Positions 61,882 to 64,000 of a stretch of 64,000 nucleotides of DNA are shown here, in pieces. The notes under the pieces were generated by a model that made no database searches, had not been told where the DNA came from, and was given only the letters and a program-made list of their open reading frames with translations. Each line of letters opens with the position of its first letter. Within the stretch, counting starts at the first letter, position 1. The stretch comes from Dysgonomonas sp. UBA7710 (GTDB taxonomy: Bacteria > Bacteroidota > Bacteroidia > Bacteroidales > Dysgonomonadaceae), in contig NZ_DLFW01000009.1 in the NCBI RefSeq assembly GCF_002482385.1, positions 21,863 through 85,862 on the forward strand, read 5' to 3'. The translations under genes were made by a program, and so were the position numbers.

Positions 61882-63189
61882 ATGAAAAAAGTATTATTCA
61901 GTTTATTGCTCATTTTGTTTATAATTCCCCGCATGAATAGTCAGACAACACCACAGAAGCCCGACACCAAATGGTTCGAAGACGCCCGTTTCGGCATGTT
62001 CGTACACTTCGGTCCATATAGCGTGCTGGGAGCCGGAGAATGGGTGATGAACACCCGTCCGGTAAAAGGAAAAGATTATATGCGCCTGCAAACGCTCTTC
62101 AATCCGCAGGCCTTCGATGCCAAAGAATGGGTAAGAATAGCCAAAGGCGCAGGAATGAAATATATTACATTCACTTCGCGCCATCACGACGGTTTCAGCA
62201 ACTGGGACACGAAACAGTCGGACTGGAATATAATGAATACACCTTACGGCAAAGATCTGATAAAGCAATTGGCGGACGAGTGTAAAAAGCAGGATATGAA
62301 ACTGGTGCTTTACTATTCCCTGCTCGACTGGATGCGTACCGATTACCAGTACGAAACAGGACGCACGGGAAAAGCGGCGGGACGTACCGAAAAAAGCGAC
62401 TGGCAGTCGTATATCAACTTTATGAAAGCCCAGCTGACAGAATTACTGACCAATTACGAAATTGCCGGCATATGGTTCGACGGACACTGGGACCAGACCG
62501 AAGATGAAAACCGTACAGACCATACCACACATGTAGACTGGCACTATCCCGAGATATACGAGCTTATTCACACCCTGCGTCCCGGATGCCTTGTAGCCAA
62601 CAACCACCATCTGCCGCCATTTGCAGGAGAAGACTATCAGATCTTTGAGCGCGATGTGCCGGGTGAAAACAAATCGGGATATAGCGGGCAGGAAGTCTCA
62701 CGTCTGCCGCTGGAAACCTGCGAAACAATAAACGGTGCATGGGGATTCAATATTACCGACGATAAATTCAAATCCACTAAAGACCTGCTCCACCTGCTCA
62801 TACGCACTGCCGGAACCGGGGCAAACCTCCTGTTGAACGTAGGACCTATGCCAAACGGACAGATACAGCCCGAATGCGTACAACGCCTGCAGGAAATGGG
62901 CGAATGGATGGATAGTTACGGATATACGATATACGGTACGCAGCAGGGTTTTGTGAAACCGCAGGCTTGGGGTGCCGTAACTAAGAATGGTAAAACATAC
63001 TATATTCATATTCTGGATAAAGATACAAAATCTATAACCCTGAACATACCGGATATTAAATCGGCAAAATGGATTAACCTTCAGGCACAGCCCGAATGGA
63101 AGAAAGACAAAAAGACGGGAGATGTCACTTTTACTTTGACCGGAGAATTAGATGAGACGGATTCTATTATAGAAGTAATGCTAAAATAA
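61882..63189 (+). CDS. GH29 alpha-L-fucosidase
   Basis: A 435-residue periplasmic protein (signal ending IPRMNSQ). KWFEDARFGMFVHFGPYSVL, YITFTSRHHDGFSNWDTKQS and GIWFDGHWDQ are GH29 hallmarks; the nucleophile is Asp200. The segment LETCETINGAWGFNITDDKF and the following GANLLLNVGPMPNGQIQPEC also fit, and a small C-terminal beta domain completes the protein. It would remove terminal alpha-L-fucose from glycans or plant side chains. It is not in either carbohydrate locus and stands alone between repeat elements, so regulation is probably separate. A near-consensus -7 box (TACCTTTA) lies about 35 bases upstream. Confidence 0.93.
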   Translation: MKKVLFSLLLILFIIPRMNSQTTPQKPDTKWFEDARFGMFVHFGPYSVLGAGEWVMNTRPVKGKDYMRLQTLFNPQAFDAKEWVRIAKGAGMKYITFTSRHHDGFSNWDTKQSDWNIMNTPYGKDLIKQLADECKKQDMKLVLYYSLLDWMRTDYQYETGRTGKAAGRTEKSDWQSYINFMKAQLTELLTNYEIAGIWFDGHWDQTEDENRTDHTTHVDWHYPEIYELIHTLRPGCLVANNHHLPPFAGEDYQIFERDVPGENKSGYSGQEVSRLPLETCETINGAWGFNITDDKFKSTKDLLHLLIRTAGTGANLLLNVGPMPNGQIQPECVQRLQEMGEWMDSYGYTIYGTQQGFVKPQAWGAVTKNGKTYYIHILDKDTKSITLNIPDIKSAKWINLQAQPEWKKDKKTGDVTFTLTGELDETDSIIEVMLK

Positions 63190-63363
63190 AAAGTTATGAA
63201 AACGATGGATAAAGAGAAATTTTAATCGTTAAAAGCCTTTTCAGATAACAGAATCCTTAAAATATCTAATAATAATGTTAAATTTCAAAATCCCGTGAAC
63301 ATAATGCGCCCGTTTGCAGTTATAACGGCGTGTAGTTTTGTAAAGTTTGTGTTAAGGTTTAGG

Positions 63364-63398
63364 AAAGTCTGCGATGTGATGTTGCGGACTTTTTTTTA
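63364..63398 (+). terminator. Intrinsic terminator after the fucosidase gene
   Basis: AAAGTCTGC (63364-63372) pairs with GCGGACTTT (63384-63392) with one G-U pair; eight or more T follow. It lies 175 bases behind the stop. The bases between hold no gene. Confidence 0.8.
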
Positions 63399-63425
63399 TT
63401 CTTCGCGAAACCCGCAAACTTTAAT

Positions 63426-63516
63426 TCAAAGACCGGAAATGTTCCGGGACACCGGCCATTTGCTGCTGATATAGTCTATCGCTTTATCTTTATATTCAGG
63501 ATTTTCTTTGATGGAT
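63426..63516 (-). pseudogene. C-terminal tail of a broken gene (acetyltransferase-like) cut by a repeat element
   Basis: About 28 codons on the minus strand read SIKENPEYKDKAIDYISSKW and end PVSRNISGL before a stop. This resembles C-termini of GNAT-type acetyltransferases. The upstream (N-terminal) side of the frame runs straight into the short MITE at 63516-63649 with no gene beyond. The remnant suggests insertion or deletion at the repeat boundary. The family call is tentative. Confidence 0.4.
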
Positions 63517-63649
63517 ATAAGTAAATAATAAGATTTATTGTCGTATTTGTCATGCTGAGGAACGAAGCATCCCGTGCCTCTTTTTAGGGTCGGGACCCTT
63601 CCCTACGGTCAGGATGACATGCGACAGTAAATATTTTAGACTACTTAAT
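63516..63649. mobile_element. 134-bp MITE-like repeat, copy 2
   Basis: Nearly the same sequence and orientation as 48869-49002, with a handful of base differences (for example GGGACCC in place of GGTATCC). Inverted ends and the GTCATGCTGA/TCAGGATGAC inner stem are preserved. It lies beside a gene remnant and ~95 bases before the second palindrome-rich repeat. Confidence 0.85.
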
Positions 63650-63743
63650 TTTCATTTTCTATATTTTTAAATAAAATTATCAGATGATAAAAAGAGTTCA
63701 ATATTAAACTAAAAACTATTTTTTCTTTATTTAATAATAATAA

Positions 63744-64000
63744 AATCAGTAGTTGGGTTTTAATGTTCTATTATTTTCTGCAATTTTTGCTACGCGCAAT
63801 CAGAGATTGCTTGTGTTCCTTTTGCCCAAAGCCGCAAAAGGAACCAAAAACGCTTTAGCGCCCCGCTTCAAAGGCCGACCCGTAGGACAAAAAGACGAAA
63901 CGGAAAAACTCGCTGGAAATATTGTATGATCCGAATCAGCGGATAAGCTCAAACACGTTTCCGTTTTTTCGTCTTTTCATCCTACGGGTACCCCGTCCAT
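63744..64000. mobile_element. Palindrome-rich MITE-like repeat, copy 2 (cut by window end)
   Basis: The first 257 bases of an element whose left end (AATCAGTAGTTGGGTTTT) matches the terminal repeat of copy 1. The interior corresponds to 61768-61518 in reverse, including the GCAAAAGGAAC and CCTACGGGTACCCC stretches. The rest lies beyond the window. Confidence 0.85.

Noticed and set aside
1..64000. CRISPR arrays
   Set aside because: No evenly spaced direct repeats were seen; the repeats present are dispersed MITE-like elements, AT-rich unit arrays and one dinucleotide tract.

Overview
The window is AT-rich bacterial DNA from a member of the Bacteroidales, most like Dysgonomonas or a close relative. 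The evidence is two polysaccharide-utilisation style loci with SusC/SusD proteins, an ECF sigma/FecR pair with a SusC that carries an STN domain, DUF1735 lipoproteins, a FISUMP-domain protein, Bacteroidota-type -7 promoter boxes (TAnnTTTG) and GG-leader peptide signatures. The genus is an inference. No rRNA, tRNA or CRISPR array was seen.

Layout. 1-13875 (+) is the 3' part of a pectin/rhamnogalacturonan locus: a pectate lyase fused to a beta-propeller, two large (alpha/alpha)6-type proteins, two GH105 unsaturated-uronyl hydrolases and two GH28 polygalacturonases. Its SusC/SusD and regulator must lie outside the window. Directly behind it (13866-14165) is a small Cys-rich peptide with a double-Gly leader of the Bacteroidales natural-product type; its leader is out of frame with the only upstream ATG because of an A7 tract. 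14419-24566 (+) is a self-contained locus: ECF sigma, FecR anti-sigma, SusC, SusD, a GH18 endo-glycosidase and two DUF1735 surface lipoproteins with lectin-like tails. It resembles N-glycan loci of Bacteroides.

24603-28349 (-) holds an HTH regulator and three secreted paralogues that share a short head module (QVxI...GxLxPxV...). The same head recurs in four tandem genes at 40200-43771 (+) and in a FISUMP protein at 56212-58221 (-), giving eight proteins in three places with different tails. 29230-39344 carries assorted functions: alpha/beta hydrolases, a DUF5723-like barrel with a lipoprotein partner, VOC and DUF1697 proteins, an OMP, an AraC regulator and a LemA/TPM pair. 39410-40157 has no convincing protein gene but contains nested RNA helices, a dinucleotide repeat and a perfect 18-bp hairpin. 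43923-44357 is a deletion scar joining two truncated dehydrogenases.

44466-55807 contains a Pif1-like helicase with TPRs, a metal module (P1B ATPase with a 17-nt palindromic operator candidate, YnfA, Fur-family regulator), DUF418, and an iron-siderophore operon (TonB receptor, esterase, PepSY membrane protein). 58861-60264 is a CPA2 antiporter. 60351-61288 is a small prophage-packaging remnant. 61360-64000 holds a GH29 fucosidase lying between inverted copies of a palindrome-rich repeat, plus one copy of a second short repeat whose other copy lies at 48869-49002.

The carbohydrate genes work together as surface capture and depolymerisation (lyase, GH28, GH18, SusC/D, DUF1735 proteins) followed by periplasmic trimming (GH105, GH29). 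All functional calls come from reading the sequence by eye; no database search was run.
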